A stretch of DNA of 64,000 nt from positions 124,001 through 188,000 of the forward strand of contig JADIZV010000001.1 in the NCBI GenBank assembly GCA_016704565.1. The letters run 5' to 3'. The translations under genes were made by a program, and so were the position numbers. Position 1 is the stretch's first letter. The number at the start of each line of letters is the position of its first letter. Below are positions 34,709 to 42,751 of this stretch, piece by piece. The stretch is from Candidatus Phosphoribacter baldrii. GTDB taxonomy: Bacteria > Actinomycetota > Actinomycetes > Actinomycetales > Dermatophilaceae. The notes beneath the pieces are model-generated. The model did no database searches. It saw nothing but the letters and a program-made list of their open reading frames with translations, and was not told where the DNA came from.

Positions 34709-35338
34709 TCAGTGCAGCGCCGAGCCGCCGGGGACGGTGAGCCGAGGCAGGAAGACGTGCACGACCGGACCGATCGATAGGGCGAACAGGATCGTCCCGA
34801 CGCCGAGGTTGCCCCCAAGCAGCCAGCCGATCGCGACGACCGTCACCTCAAGCGCCGTCCGAATGAATCGCACCGAGCGCCCGGTGACGCGGACCAGGCC
34901 GGTCATCAGCCCGTCGCGCGGCCCGGGCCCCAGCCGCGCCCCGATGTAGGCCGCCGTCGCCACTCCGTTGATGAGGATCCCCACGACGAGGTATGCCGCT
35001 CGCCATCCCAGCGACTCGGGCGACGGCAGGGCGCGGAGCATGGGGTCGAGCACGGCCCCGATGACGATCGCGTTGCTCACCGTGCCGATGCCCGGCTTCT
35101 GCCGCAGCGGGATCCACAACAGGAGCACGCAGACGCCGACAATGATCGACCAGGTGCCCATGGTGAGCCCCCAATGGGTGACCAGGCCCTGCTGGAAGAC
35201 GTCCCAAGGGATGACGCCCAGACCCGCGTGCAGGATGAGCGCCTCCCCGAAGGCGAAGGTGACCAGCCCGGCATACAACTGGACGAGTCTCCGCGGCAGG
35301 CGGGCGTTCGCAGTCGGTAAGGGTTCGGCCGGGGTCAC
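34709..35338 (-). CDS. YczE/YyaS/YitT-type integral membrane protein
   Basis: The 209-residue protein has five to six predicted membrane helices. The family features FAFGEALILHAGLGVIPWDVFQQGL and GPRDGLMTGLVRVTGRSVRFIRTALEV match the YczE/YitT membrane family of unknown function. It stands alone between greA and the divergent msrA, 30 bases apart. A transport role is plausible but unproved. Confidence 0.8.
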   Translation of the reverse strand: MTPAEPLPTANARLPRRLVQLYAGLVTFAFGEALILHAGLGVIPWDVFQQGLVTHWGLTMGTWSIIVGVCVLLLWIPLRQKPGIGTVSNAIVIGAVLDPMLRALPSPESLGWRAAYLVVGILINGVATAAYIGARLGPGPRDGLMTGLVRVTGRSVRFIRTALEVTVVAIGWLLGGNLGVGTILFALSIGPVVHVFLPRLTVPGGSALH

Positions 35339-35368
35339 CGGGGGAGGCTATCGGCGATACTGCCGGGC

Positions 35369-36034
35369 ATGGGTTTCCTTTTCGGCCGCCGGACCTCGTT
35401 CGTGACCCGCGAGGAGGCGCTCCCGGGGCGGCATACCCGCCCGTATGCCGTCTCCCCCACCCACGTCGTCCTCGGGACGCCGCTAGAGGGGCCGTGGCCG
35501 GACGGGTCGGAGGTCATCCATCTGGCGATGGGCTGCTTCTGGGGGGTCGAGCGGATCTTCTGGCGGCTGCCGGGGGTCGTGGTGACCGCGGCGGGCTACA
35601 TGGGCGGCTACACCGAGCACCCGACCTATGAGGAGACCTGCACCGGCCTCACCGGGCACGCCGAGACGGTTCGGGTCGTCTATGACCCCGCGGCGACCTC
35701 AAGCTCGGCGCTGCTCAAGGTCTTCTGGGAGAACCACGACCCGACTCAGGGGATGCGGCAGGGGAACGACGTGGGCACGGCATACCGGTCGGCGATCTAT
35801 TGGACCACCCCTGAGCAGGAGGCCGCGGCCCTGGCGACCCGGGACGCCTTCCAGGAAGTGTTGCGGGACAACGGGTTCGGCGAGATCACGACCGAGATCC
35901 GGGCGGCGGTCGAGGCTGGAGAGTTCTACCTCGCCGAGGACTACCACCAGGGGTATCTGCACAAGAACCCCGCCGGCTACTGCAACCACGGCCCGAACGG
36001 GATGACCTGCCCGGTCGGGATTGCCCAGGCGTGA
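35369..36034 (+). CDS. msrA: Peptide methionine sulfoxide reductase MsrA
   Basis: MsrA reduces the S-epimer of methionine sulfoxide in proteins. The catalytic Cys is in LAMGCFWGVERIFW at about residue 56. TGHAETVRVVYDP, NDVGTAYRSAIY and EDYHQGYLHKNP follow. The C-terminal YCNHGPNGMTCPVG has two Cys suited for resolving disulfides. The first 45 residues form an N-terminal extension containing an inverted pair of the dispersed octamer (35429-35450), read as part of the protein. Confidence 0.95.
   Translation: MGFLFGRRTSFVTREEALPGRHTRPYAVSPTHVVLGTPLEGPWPDGSEVIHLAMGCFWGVERIFWRLPGVVVTAAGYMGGYTEHPTYEETCTGLTGHAETVRVVYDPAATSSSALLKVFWENHDPTQGMRQGNDVGTAYRSAIYWTTPEQEAAALATRDAFQEVLRDNGFGEITTEIRAAVEAGEFYLAEDYHQGYLHKNPAGYCNHGPNGMTCPVGIAQA
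35429..35450. repeat. Inverted octamer pair inside the msrA start region
   Basis: CGGCATAC, six bases, GTATGCCG form a perfect 8-bp stem within the msrA coding sequence, about 60 bases after its start codon. In mRNA it could fold near the ribosome entry site. Confidence 0.85.
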
Positions 36035-36039
36035 CCCTC

Positions 36040-36072
36040 TTGACAGTTGAACAACACTAGTTATATAACTAG
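36040..36072 (+). promoter_or_regulatory. TetR promoter overlapped by a 16-bp palindromic operator
   Basis: TTGACA (36040-36045) is followed after 18 bases by TATAAC (36064-36069). The perfect palindrome CTAGTTATATAACTAG (36057-36072) overlaps the -10 box, so a bound dimer would block initiation. An AAAGGAGG ribosome site (36083-36090) and the TetR start codon follow, which fits an autoregulated repressor. Confidence 0.85.
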
Positions 36073-36094
36073 GGTGTCAACGAAAGGAGGAGCC

Positions 36095-36655
36095 ATGGCA
36101 CGTCCCACCCGGGTCGCCGCGGAAGACATCGAGCAGGCCGCCGTCAACCTGGTCCGCGCCAACGGCCTCTCCGCGCTCACCGCCCGAGGCGTTGCCGACG
36201 CACTCGGCGTCTCGACTCAGCCGGTCTACTCCTCGTGGGGCTCGATGGATGCCCTGCGGGAGCGGGTCGATGAGCGGGTCCGCGCCTTCATCCAGACCTA
36301 CCTCGCCCAACCGGAGCCGGGAGCGCCACCCATGCTCTCCCTCGGGTTGCGCACGGTGCGCCTGGCCAAGGAGGAGCCGCACCTGTTCGACCTGGCGGCG
36401 GCCTGGATGCGGCACCAAATCGCCGGCCCTCCCCCACCGCCGATCATCGCGGCGCTGCGGGCCGACCCGCGTCTGGCCACTGTGTCCATCGAGCGGCTCA
36501 CTCAGGTCAACGCCCTCATGTGGATCTTCACCCAGGGCCTGGCCGCCATGGTCCGTGACGGCAGCCCGGTGACCACCCTCGACATCGCCCGGATCCACCT
36601 GAGCACCGCCGGCGACGCCATCATCGCTCACGTCGCTTCCCTGCCAGACCCCTAA
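36095..36655 (+). CDS. TetR family repressor of the MFS/phosphotransferase cassette
   Basis: The 186-residue TetR protein has its helix-turn-helix at residues 10-55 (AAVNLVRANGLSALTARGVADALGVSTQPVY), followed by a helical ligand domain. The start is set at ATG 36095 by AAAGGAGG five bases upstream; a TTG in frame before it lies inside the promoter. The palindrome over its own promoter indicates autoregulation. The downstream MFS and rifampin-phosphotransferase-like genes are on the same strand after two hairpins, so it is the likely local controller and its ligand may be an antibiotic. Confidence 0.9.
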   Translation: MARPTRVAAEDIEQAAVNLVRANGLSALTARGVADALGVSTQPVYSSWGSMDALRERVDERVRAFIQTYLAQPEPGAPPMLSLGLRTVRLAKEEPHLFDLAAAWMRHQIAGPPPPPIIAALRADPRLATVSIERLTQVNALMWIFTQGLAAMVRDGSPVTTLDIARIHLSTAGDAIIAHVASLPDP

Positions 36656-36678
36656 CCCGCTCTCTCGCAACGAGATAC

Positions 36679-36704
36679 CGCCTCCCAGCCGACAGCGGGA
36701 GGCG
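36679..36704 (+). terminator. Hairpin after the TetR gene
   Basis: CGCCTCCC, a ten-base loop and GGGAGGCG form a perfect 8-bp stem 24 bases after the TetR stop. It may end the repressor transcript or attenuate transcription into the MFS gene. Confidence 0.55.
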
Positions 36705-36710
36705 CGCACA

Positions 36711-36735
36711 CGGCATACCCCGATCCGGTATGCCG
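36711..36735. repeat. Hairpin made of two inverted octamers between TetR and MFS genes
   Basis: CGGCATACC, seven bases, then GGTATGCCG give a perfect 9-bp stem, immediately after the GC-rich hairpin at 36679-36704. It is the third close inverted octamer pair in the window. Confidence 0.85.
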
Positions 36736-36799
36736 CCCACCCACCGGCCGCGCTGCCGCGCGCCACCGTGCCCACTGACGCCACCCGGAAGGCTTCGCC

Positions 36800-38032
36800 A
36801 TGCCCTCAGCCCCGCCTCGAACTCGGCCGCCGAGCACCCCGGCGCTGCGCTCAACGACGTTCCGCACCTTGCTGTTCAGCGAGCTGATCTCGCTCATCGG
36901 CGACCGGCTCGTCGTCGTCGCGCTCGTCGCCCTGGTCTATGAACAGACCCGATCCGCCTCCGCCGTCGGCATCCTCATGTTGCTCAAGGCCGTCCCGGCG
37001 GTGGCGCTGGGCAGTCTGGCCGGCGCGCTGGTCGACCGGTGGAACCGCAAGTGGGTCATGGTCGGATCGAACCTTGCCCAAGGATTGCTCGTCCTGCTCA
37101 TCCCCTTGACCCACAGCCTGCCGGTTCTCTTCGTCGCCTACCTCGCGATGTCGATCGTCAACCAGCTCTTCATCCCGGCCCGGGCGGCGACGATCCCCGA
37201 CCTGGTCCCTCCCGCCGCACTCATGTCGGCGAACTCGCTGTTCGGCGCGGCCTTCGTAGGCGCCATCGCGATCGGACCGGCGGTCGGCGGGTGGGTCGGC
37301 GAGAGTTTTGGTCTGGATGCGGCCTTCTACCTCGACAGCCTCACCTTCCTCGTCCCGGCCGTCGCGGTCGCGCTGCTGCGCTTGCCGTCACGACGTTCCG
37401 CGCCCCCCGGCCCGCAGGGCCTGGTCGGCGAGGCCCGCGCCGGGTGGTCCTACATCCGAGGCCACCGGCACCTGCTCGTTGCCTTGGCCAGCACCATCGG
37501 GGCCTTCCTCATCATCGCGGTCATGGGCGTCCTCGGCGTCGTCGTCGCCAAAGACACCCTCGGCCTCGGCACGAGCGGCTACGGCGGGATGATGTCCGCG
37601 ATGGGGGTCGGCATGCTCGCGGCCGTCGTCCTCGTCGGCCGCTCCCGCGGCAACAGCGACCGCAGCCGACTCGGCCTGATCGGCCTCCTTCTCGCCGGCG
37701 GATCGTTGACCATCCTCCCCCTGGTCACGATCGTCCCGCCGGCCATGCTCCTCTCGGCGGTCATGGGGGTCGGCATCCTCACCGTCCAGGTGAGCACCCA
37801 GACCACCCTCCAGAGCGTCCCCACTGACCTGCGCGGCCGGGTCATGGGCGTCAATCAGACCGCGACCGGTGTCGCCCAACTCCTGGCCACCGCCCTCACG
37901 TCACTGCTCGCCGGCACCGTCGGACCCAGCGCCGTCCTCATCGGCACCGGCCTGCTCGTCACGCTCGGCGCCATCACCCTCGTCACCCTCATCGCCCTTG
38001 TCCGCCCTCGCCCGGAAGGCCCCCTCTCATGA
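36800..38032 (+). CDS. MFS efflux transporter
   Basis: The 410-residue protein has about 12 membrane helices. The loop LVDRWNRKWVMVGSNLAQ is the conserved loop 2-3 motif of drug/proton antiporters of the enterobactin-exporter-like MFS group. FIPARAATIPDLVPPAALMSANSLFG is also typical. It shares four bases (ATGA) with the phosphotransferase gene downstream and follows a TetR gene, so it is probably a substrate-inducible exporter working with that enzyme. Confidence 0.9.
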   Translation: MPSAPPRTRPPSTPALRSTTFRTLLFSELISLIGDRLVVVALVALVYEQTRSASAVGILMLLKAVPAVALGSLAGALVDRWNRKWVMVGSNLAQGLLVLLIPLTHSLPVLFVAYLAMSIVNQLFIPARAATIPDLVPPAALMSANSLFGAAFVGAIAIGPAVGGWVGESFGLDAAFYLDSLTFLVPAVAVALLRLPSRRSAPPGPQGLVGEARAGWSYIRGHRHLLVALASTIGAFLIIAVMGVLGVVVAKDTLGLGTSGYGGMMSAMGVGMLAAVVLVGRSRGNSDRSRLGLIGLLLAGGSLTILPLVTIVPPAMLLSAVMGVGILTVQVSTQTTLQSVPTDLRGRVMGVNQTATGVAQLLATALTSLLAGTVGPSAVLIGTGLLVTLGAITLVTLIALVRPRPEGPLS

Positions 38033-40686
38033 CCCACGTCGCCCCCCTGGATCGTTTCGGCCCCGCCGACGTCGCTATCGCGGGCGGCAAGGGTGCCGGC
38101 CTCGGTGACCTCATCGCCGCCGGTATGCCGGTCCCGCTCGGCTTCGTCATCACGACCGACGCCTACCGCGAGGTGGTGAGTGCGAACGGCATACAGGCCG
38201 CCATCCTCGCCACGCACGAGACCGCGCGGGTGGAGGATCCCGCATCCCTGGAGGCGGCCGCGGCGACCATCGCAGGCCTGTTCGAGTCCGCAGTCATCTC
38301 GCCCGCGCTCGCCGCCGACATCGAGTCCGCGTATGCCGCGCTCGGCCTTCCTGGGGCCCCAGCAGCCGTCGCAGTGCGCTCGTCGGCGACTGCCGAGGAC
38401 CTGGAGGATGCGTCGTTCGCGGGACAGCAGGAGACTTTCCTCAACGTCGTCGGCATGGCGGCGCTGGGCGAGGCCATCCGCCGGTGCTGGGCCTCGCTGT
38501 GGAGCGGACCAGCGATCGCCTATCGGCGCCGCGAAGGGATCGACCCGGCTGAGGTGGCCTTGGCCGTCGTCGTCCAAGTGCTCGTCCCCGCAGACTCGGC
38601 GGGGGTGCTATTCACGGCCGACCCGGTCAGCGGGCGGCGCGACCATATCGTCATCGATGCCACCTGGGGCCTTGGCGAAGCCCTCGTCGGAGGACAGGTG
38701 ATCCCCGATCACCTCGTCGTCGACGCCGCCACCGGAACGTGGGTGCGTGAGCAGGTCGCGGACAAGCAGGTCATGACCGTGCGGGACGAGCAGGGCGTGT
38801 CCCTCGTCCCTGTCCCGCAGGACCTGCGCCGCGAGCCGGTCCTGTCGACCGAGCAGGTGAGCACGCTCGTCGAGATCGCCCGCGCCATCCAGGCTCACAC
38901 CGGACGGCCGTCCGATGTCGAGTGGGTGAGCCATGAGGGGCGCATCCTGGTGACCCAGGCGCGTGCCATCACTTCGTTGCCGCCGGACCTGATGGGGATG
39001 GAGTGGTCGCGGCAGATGCTCATCGAGCGATATCCCGACCCGATCACCCCGCTCACCTGGTCGGCCGTCAGCTCGACCTTCTTCGCGTCGCTGGCCACAA
39101 CGATGCGCTCGCTCGGCGGGGAGCTGCCGACCGACGTGCCAATGATCCGGCTCATCCACGGCCGGGCGTATGTCAATGTCACCGCGTTCCAGCAGGGCAT
39201 GCAGTCGCTGCCGTTGCGACCGCCGGTGGCAGCGGCGGACGAGGGCGAGGTGGGCGCAGAAGCTGAGATGGGCGCAGAGGCCGACGCTGTGGGCTCAGCC
39301 CGAGGCGCGGGCGCAGCAGCCCGGCCCCGGCCGAACCCGGCGATGGCCACGGCGGCCCTGGGACTGGTCCGCCTCGTGCTCGGCACGCACCGGGACTGGG
39401 AGCGGCGCCTTCCTGACTATGTGGAGCGGATCACCACCGGAGCCTCGACCCGCTGGGAAGAGCGCACGACCGCGGACCTGCTTGCAGCACGGCATACCGC
39501 GGCCGGGGCCCTCATCCCCATGCTGGACAACCACGCCCGGGCGATCGTCGCTGCCGACCTCACCCTGCAGATGCTCGGCGGGATCACCCGTCGCTGGCTC
39601 GGCGACGAGGACCAATCCCTCGTCCTGGCTCTGCTGTCCGGCTTGACCGGCAACCTCACTGTGGAAACCAACCGGGCACTGTGGCAGCTGGCTCAGCTCG
39701 ACCCGTCGAGCGCCGAGTTCGAGGCAGGCTTGGTCGACTTCCTGGGCCGTTATGGACATCGTTCGCCGCGCTACGAGTTCAGCCACCCGACCTGGCGTGA
39801 GGACCCGAGTCAGGTCCGGGAACTCATTGCACTTGTCGCGGCCGGGAGCCCCGACCCCGCGATTGGCGAGACCAAGCGCCGCGCTGACCGAGAGCTGGCG
39901 ACCGCCCAGGCCAGGGCACGGTTGCCGCTGGCCAAGCGGATGGTATTCGACCGGGTGTTGTCGTTGGCGCAGACCTACTTCCGGCTGCGCGAGAACCAGC
40001 AGTTCTACCTCGTCCTCGGCGTCCCGGCGATGCGCGCGATCCTGCTGGAGTTGGGCCGCCGATTCGCCGACCAGGGGTGGCTCCTGGCCGCGTCGGACGT
40101 GTTCTTGTTGGAGAACATCGAGGTCGACGCGTTGGCTGCCCGACTCGCGGACGCGGAGCACAGCGAGCCTCCCGCCCTCGCTAACGCCAACGCCACCGCC
40201 ACCGCCCCCGCCCACGCCCACGCCCACGCCCAGGCCGACACGTTGCGCGTGGTCGAGAAGCGGCGCGCGGAACTTGACCTGCACCGGCGCTCCCCCGCGC
40301 CGGTGCACCTCGGGGGGAATCCTGCGCCCGTCACCGTGGGGGATGGCGGGATGAAGGGGATCGCGGCCAGCCGCGGCACGGCCACCGGCCGGGCCCGGCT
40401 GGTCCGCGGGCCCGAAGACTTCGCGGCGGTGCGACCCGGTGACATCCTCGTCGCGCCAGCCACGTCTCCCGCGTGGACGCCGTTGTTCGGGGTTGTAGCG
40501 GGCTTGGTCACCGAGTTCGGCGGACTGCTCTCCCACGCTGGGGTCGTCGCTCGCGAATACGGCCTCCCGGCCGTGCTCGGCGTGACGGACGCCATGGCGC
40601 TCATCAAGGACGGCGACGAGCTGACCATCGACGGCGGCACCGGCCAGGTGATCGCCCTGACAGCGGCGGATCGGCTGCCGGTCTAG
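38029..40686 (+). CDS. PEP-synthase-like dikinase, probable rifampin phosphotransferase
   Basis: The 885 residues fit rifampin phosphotransferases (about 870) better than PEP synthases (about 790). The N-terminal ATP-grasp part has GGKGAGLGDLIAAGMPVPLGF (Lys21) and VRSSATAEDLEDASFAGQQETF. The middle domain contains an Ala/Glu-rich loop (about 405-440). The C-terminal swivelling domain holds TEFGGLLSHAGVVAREYGLPAV with the transfer His at 836. Rph enzymes inactivate rifamycins by phosphorylation using ATP, giving AMP and phosphate. Coupling to an MFS exporter and a TetR gene supports a resistance role. I found no rifamycin-associated element upstream. A PEP-synthase-like paralogue of other function remains possible. 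Confidence 0.75.
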   Translation: MTHVAPLDRFGPADVAIAGGKGAGLGDLIAAGMPVPLGFVITTDAYREVVSANGIQAAILATHETARVEDPASLEAAAATIAGLFESAVISPALAADIESAYAALGLPGAPAAVAVRSSATAEDLEDASFAGQQETFLNVVGMAALGEAIRRCWASLWSGPAIAYRRREGIDPAEVALAVVVQVLVPADSAGVLFTADPVSGRRDHIVIDATWGLGEALVGGQVIPDHLVVDAATGTWVREQVADKQVMTVRDEQGVSLVPVPQDLRREPVLSTEQVSTLVEIARAIQAHTGRPSDVEWVSHEGRILVTQARAITSLPPDLMGMEWSRQMLIERYPDPITPLTWSAVSSTFFASLATTMRSLGGELPTDVPMIRLIHGRAYVNVTAFQQGMQSLPLRPPVAAADEGEVGAEAEMGAEADAVGSARGAGAAARPRPNPAMATAALGLVRLVLGTHRDWERRLPDYVERITTGASTRWEERTTADLLAARHTAAGALIPMLDNHARAIVAADLTLQMLGGITRRWLGDEDQSLVLALLSGLTGNLTVETNRALWQLAQLDPSSAEFEAGLVDFLGRYGHRSPRYEFSHPTWREDPSQVRELIALVAAGSPDPAIGETKRRADRELATAQARARLPLAKRMVFDRVLSLAQTYFRLRENQQFYLVLGVPAMRAILLELGRRFADQGWLLAASDVFLLENIEVDALAARLADAEHSEPPALANANATATAPAHAHAHAQADTLRVVEKRRAELDLHRRSPAPVHLGGNPAPVTVGDGGMKGIAASRGTATGRARLVRGPEDFAAVRPGDILVAPATSPAWTPLFGVVAGLVTEFGGLLSHAGVVAREYGLPAVLGVTDAMALIKDGDELTIDGGTGQVIALTAADRLPV

Positions 40687-40729
40687 GTATCCGGTGACGA
40701 CGCGGGTCCGGCCACGGATGGGGTTCCGC

Positions 40730-40772
40730 CCGCTGAGGCGCTGCTCACTGAGAGTGAGCAGCGCCTCAGCGG
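40730..40772. terminator. Perfect 20-bp hairpin between convergent genes
   Basis: CCGCTGAGGCGCTGCTCACT, a three-base loop and its exact complement form a very strong stem about 45 bases after the phosphotransferase stop. A homologous hairpin follows at 40803. The flanking genes converge, so a bidirectional terminator is likely. Confidence 0.85.
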
Positions 40773-40802
40773 GGGCACCCACCCACCCAGGGGTCCAGGA
40801 CG

Positions 40803-40839
40803 CTGAGGCGTTGACCACGGGGAGTGATCAGTGCCTCAG
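40803..40839. terminator. Second, related hairpin
   Basis: CTGAGGCGTTGACCAC, a five-base loop and GTGATCAGTGCCTCAG pair over 16 positions, with two G-U pairs and one mismatch. The outer arms match the hairpin at 40730, so the two look like a duplicated terminator that has drifted while keeping its fold. Confidence 0.75.
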
Positions 40840-40926
40840 TTCAGGGCACCCCCTGGGGGCAACTCCGCGTGGCAGAAGCAGCCCGGCACCCCCGCAGATT
40901 GCGCTGACCAGCCACTCTTCCCTTGG

Positions 40927-42156
40927 TCAGCCCGGGAGACGGGCGAGGACGTAGAGCCGATCGGTCTGAGCCTCAGCGTCGGCGAGCGGCCCGCGCAGAT
41001 ACCACTCGACGATCTCCAGACCGGCCCCAGAAACAGCAGCGCGCACGGCGGCCGGGTCGTGCAGGACGAAATCCAGCTCGACGCTCTCCCCGAGAAAACT
41101 CTCCACGTGATGCACCGTTTCCCCCACGTGCGCCGCCAGCGCCAACCAACCACCCGGCCGCAGCACGCGCGCCAATCCGGCCACCGCAGAAGGCAACTCC
41201 GACTCGGCGAGGTGAGTCACGGCATACCAACTGACGATGGCTCCCCACGCGGGGGCCAACCGGGGACGCATGAGACGGCGGAGGTCGCCGACCTCGAAGG
41301 TGAGGTCCGGGAAGCCCAGGCGGGCCTCGGCAACCATCCCGGGCGAGAGGTCGAACCCGGTCACCTGAGCCCCCGCGTCGGCGAGGAACCGCGTCACGTG
41401 GCCCGGCCCGCACCCGGCGTCGGCCACCGGATCGATCCCGGCGAGGGTGGCCACCCGGCCAAGCAACCACGCGTCGAACGGTTTCCGCTCCAGCTCGGTC
41501 CCGAACTCCAGCGCGTATGCCGTCGCCACAGCGTCGTAGGCGGCGACCACCTTCGCATCGCGGGCATCCGCGCCCTCGGCGATGACGACCTCGCGGTCGA
41601 CGGCGGGTGCCGCCTCGACGACGGCTGCGACGGCGACCGGCAGGGCCACCGGGCCGAGCAAATGAATCCAGCGCGCATCGTGCTGGCCGGGGGCCTTGGG
41701 CAGCACCGCGACCAGCGGCGGGTCGAGCGCAGCCAACCGCGCCAGGCAGGATTCCACCTCGGCGCGGTCGGCGAACGGGTGCAGCCGGTCGGTCCGGGTC
41801 TTGAGCTCGCCGGGTGACTGAGCCCCGCGCAACAACAGCACCGTGATGAGGGCCCGCTCATCGTCGGCGAGCGCCAGGCGGTCGGCCAGGAGTTGGTGAT
41901 ACTTCAGCACCCGGTCGCCGTGGACCACTCGCACCAACTCGCGCAGCCGCAACCCGCGCAGGCACTCCTGGACTGTGGCCTCATCGAACTCGGTGATCGG
42001 GTCTCGGCTGGTCGCCTGGTTGCACGCCAGTCGCAGCGAGTTGAGCGACATCGGGTAGGTCGACGGGACGGTGACCTGCTTCTCCATCAAAGATCCGAGG
42101 ACCCGTTGTTCGGTCGCGTCCAGGACGAGGTCGGCGGCGTGTGACGAGTCGGCCAT
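40927..42156 (-). CDS. YceH (DUF480) domain fused to a class I methyltransferase
   Basis: Residues 1 to about 165 form a YceH/DUF480 winged-helix pair (LDATEQRVLGSLMEKQVTVP, YPMSLNSLRLACNQ and SPGELKTRTDRLHPF). From about residue 205 a SAM-dependent methyltransferase follows, with VADAGCGPGHVTRFLADAGAQVTGFDLSPGMV. One frame of 409 residues covers both without a gap, so it is a true fusion. The DNA-binding-type module may tether the enzyme or sense a partner. The substrate is unknown. The gene converges on the phosphotransferase and is divergent from the acetyltransferase gene. Confidence 0.87.
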   Translation of the reverse strand: MADSSHAADLVLDATEQRVLGSLMEKQVTVPSTYPMSLNSLRLACNQATSRDPITEFDEATVQECLRGLRLRELVRVVHGDRVLKYHQLLADRLALADDERALITVLLLRGAQSPGELKTRTDRLHPFADRAEVESCLARLAALDPPLVAVLPKAPGQHDARWIHLLGPVALPVAVAAVVEAAPAVDREVVIAEGADARDAKVVAAYDAVATAYALEFGTELERKPFDAWLLGRVATLAGIDPVADAGCGPGHVTRFLADAGAQVTGFDLSPGMVAEARLGFPDLTFEVGDLRRLMRPRLAPAWGAIVSWYAVTHLAESELPSAVAGLARVLRPGGWLALAAHVGETVHHVESFLGESVELDFVLHDPAAVRAAVSGAGLEIVEWYLRGPLADAEAQTDRLYVLARLPG

Positions 42157-42223
42157 GCCCGAAATCTACCGGCCGACGCCGAAGCCCCTCCGCGAGAGCG
42201 CGACCCCACGGCATACTTCGCTC

Positions 42224-42712
42224 GTGGAGATCCGCGACGCACGACCCGACGACCTGGCCGCCATCGCCCCTGTCTTCCGCGAGATCGTGGCCGATGGCGA
42301 CACTTACGCCTTCCCCGAAGACCTCACCGACGCACAGATAGCCGCGCTGTGGATGGAGCCGGCGCCCGCGCGCTGCCTCGTTGCGTATGCCGCCGACGGC
42401 ACCCTCCTCGGCACCGCCAAGGCCGGCCCCAACCGGCCGGGCCGCGGCGATCACATCGCCACCGCCTCGTTCATGGTGTCGCCCGCCGCGCAAGGCAAGG
42501 GCGTCGGGCGTGCCCTCGCGACCCAGGTGCTGCGCTGGGCCACCGAGCAGGGGTATGCCGGGATGCAGTTCAACGCAGTCGTCGAGACGAACATGAGCGC
42601 CGTCGTCCTCTGGCAGTCGATGGGATTCCGGATCATCGGCACCGTGCCCGGCGCATTCCGCAGCCGCAGCCACGGCCCGGTGGGCCTGCACGTGATGTTC
42701 CGCGAGCTCTGA
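42224..42712 (+). CDS. GNAT family N-acetyltransferase
   Basis: The 162-residue acetyltransferase has its acetyl-CoA loop in SFMVSPAAQGKGVGRALATQVLRWA and a C-terminal NMSAVVLWQSMGFRIIGTVPGAF. It resembles phosphinothricin/L-amino-acid-type acetyltransferases. The GTG start gives the expected VEIRDARPDDLAAI opening; frame further upstream lies within the divergent gene. It lies 39 bases before the Lgt-like gene, so it may belong to that operon. Substrate unknown. Confidence 0.88.
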   Translation: MEIRDARPDDLAAIAPVFREIVADGDTYAFPEDLTDAQIAALWMEPAPARCLVAYAADGTLLGTAKAGPNRPGRGDHIATASFMVSPAAQGKGVGRALATQVLRWATEQGYAGMQFNAVVETNMSAVVLWQSMGFRIIGTVPGAFRSRSHGPVGLHVMFREL

Positions 42713-42751
42713 ACCCCGCCGCCCGGGTCGTCCCCGGGATACGGTGAGGTC

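Noticed and set aside
37900..38060. Rifamycin-associated element upstream of the phosphotransferase gene
   Set aside because: The region is coding sequence of the MFS gene and holds no GGGGCTTGC-type dyad.
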